In this document: piece after piece, positions 62,876 through 64,000 of the stretch | Numbering within the stretch: the first letter of the stretch is position 1 | Layout of the letters: every line of letters starts with the position of its first letter | Assembly: GCA_963971285.1 (NCBI GenBank) | Contig: OZ020251.1 | Location: forward strand, 8,928,001 to 8,992,000 | DNA from: Astropecten irregularis | Lineage: Eukaryota > Echinodermata > Asteroidea > Paxillosida > Astropectinidae | DNA: 64,000 nucleotides | Reading direction: 5' to 3' | Notes under the pieces: model-generated | What the model was told of the DNA's origin: nothing | Seen by the model: the letters and a program-made list of their open reading frames with translations, nothing else | Databases searched by the model: none | Made by a program: the position numbers and the translations under genes

Positions 62876-64000
62876 GATCTTTGAACTCTGGCTGCTCATT
62901 TCTGGGGCAAACTCAGGGAAAACAAAATTTCACTTGTCTTTTTATTTTCAGTCTAGATCATAGATCTGAATTTTTGAGCCTGAAGTCGCCCTGCATCGCG
63001 AAATCTGTAATGATTTATAAATCATGTTATGACGTTCTACACTGTATGTGCATTATAATATGACAGCGCGCGGTCAAATTCTTTATTTTGAACACGATCT
63101 TTGAAATCTGGCTGCTCATTTCTTGGGCAGACTCAGGAAAAACAAAATTTTAACGTGTCTTTTTATTTTCAGTCTAGATCATAGATCTGAATTTTCGAGC
63201 CTGAAGTCGCCCTGCATAGCGAAATCTGTAATGTTTTACAGATCATGCAATACCGGTTGAGATTGTATGTGTATTATATATGGCAGCACGCACAGTCTAT
63301 TTCCTTATTTTGAACACGATCTTTGAACTCTGGCTGCTCATTTCTGGGGCAAACTCAGGGAAAACAAAATTTCACGTGTCTTTTTATTTTCAGTCTAGAT
63401 CATAGATCTGAATTTTTGAGCCTGAAGTCGCCCTGCATCGCAAAATCTGTAATGATTTATAAATCATGTTATGACGTTCTACACTGTATGTGCATTATAA
63501 TATGACAGCGCGCGGTCAAATTCTTTATTTTGAACACGATCTTTGAAATCTGGCTGCTCATTTCTTGGGCAGACTCAGGAAAAACAAAATTTCACGTGTC
63601 TTTTTATTTTCAGTCTAGATCATAGATCTGAATTTTCGAGCCTGAAGTCGCCCTGCATAGCGAAATCTGTAATGTTTTACAAATCATGCAATACCGGTTG
63701 AGATTGTATGTGTATTATATATGGCAGCACGCACAGTCTATTTCCTTATTTTGAACACGATCTTTGAACTATGGCTGCTCATTTCTGGGGCAAACTCAGG
63801 GAAAACAAAATTTCACGTGTCTTTTTATTTTCATTCTAGATCATAGATCTGAATTTTTGAGCCTGGAGTCGCCCTGCATAGCGAAATCTGTAATGATTTA
63901 TAAATCATGTTATGACGTTCTACACTGTATGTGCATTATAATATGACAGCGCGCGGTCAAATTCTTTATTTTGAACACGATCTTTGAAATCTGGCTGCTC
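62876..64000 (+). repeat. Start of the next 27-mer HOR copy, cut by window edge
   Basis: Repeats 56,915-58,039 at +5,961 bp: a*, b* (63,151), a with GCATCGCAAAATC, b, and the c/a chimera near 63,759-63,980. The array clearly continues beyond the window. Confidence 0.92.

Larger units (their letters stand above)
1..64000. repeat. Higher-order satellite array, 220-bp monomer, filling the window
   Basis: The whole window is tandem copies of one 220-222 bp monomer, interrupted in the left half by a roughly 560-bp spacer. All copies I read lie in the same orientation. The spacing of the recurring GATCTTT motif gives the period: 479, 701, 922, 1143, 1363 in the first unit, and 43230, 43450, 43671, 43892 in the homogenised part. 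Short open frames of 60-158 codons recur with the repeat, but nearly all begin at TTG rather than ATG and end inside the monomer, so they are by-products of the repeat. The family is not one I recognise. Tandem monomers organised into HORs are typical of eukaryotic centromeric or pericentromeric satellites; a role here is inference. Confidence 0.97.

Noticed and set aside
37715-63946. Recurring 60-codon frames with a cysteine-rich product ending CMCIII
   Set aside because: They start at TTG, occur once per class-a monomer, and are kept only because the monomer is copied. Single-base changes alter residues without any sign of codon-level constraint. They are not genes.
1-64000. Inverted monomers or foldback structure
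   Set aside because: Every monomer and spacer that I read is in the same orientation; no head-to-head or tail-to-tail junction was found.

Overview
This window is satellite DNA from end to end. I see no credible protein gene, no tRNA or rRNA gene, no CRISPR array and no intact mobile element. Everything is built from two sequences, always in the same orientation: a monomer of 220-222 bp (about 240 copies) and a spacer of about 555-565 bp (19 copies, the first cut by the window edge). The organised higher-order arrangement and the absence of genes point to a eukaryotic heterochromatic or centromere-like locus. Nothing in the sequence lets me name the species.

Layout. From 1 to about 34.8 kb the array is composite: each unit is one spacer plus a run of monomers. 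Monomers per unit, left to right, are 5, 9, 6, 6, 2, 2, 2, 2, 2, 2, 2, 6, 2, 2, 9 (two of them truncated), 11, 20, 20. The 1.0-kb units between 8 and 19 kb (spacer plus two monomers) form their own tandem series with second-order patterning. From 34,799 to the end there is no spacer at all: 29.2 kb holds about 132 monomers in higher-order repeats (HORs). The basic modules are a trimer a-b-c (662 bp) and a dimer a-b (442 bp). These combine into an 11-mer (2,428 bp, two successive copies), a 22/23-mer (about 4.9-5.1 kb, two copies) and a 27-mer (5,961 bp, one copy plus the start of the next).

Monomer classes share about the first 150 bp and differ in the last 70. Tail A carries ATGATTTATAWATCAT and a GCGCGCGGTCAAA stretch; tail B carries GCAATACCGGTTGAG and GGCAGCACGCACAG. 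A third form, C, precedes each spacer and grades into it. Most monomers contain CACGTG (E-box core) and a pyrimidine-rich stretch ending in TTTTCAG or TTCATTCTAG.

Reading left to right, the array goes from older, spacer-interrupted and more diverse to younger, spacer-free and homogenised. Two derived changes in tail-A monomers, GCATCGCGAAA and the perfect palindrome ATGATTTATAAATCAT, first appear near 19.7 kb and are fixed in nearly all tail-A monomers beyond 37 kb. The likely history is repeated unequal exchange, with a spacer-free sub-array from the 20-35 kb region amplified most recently. That direction of events is inference.
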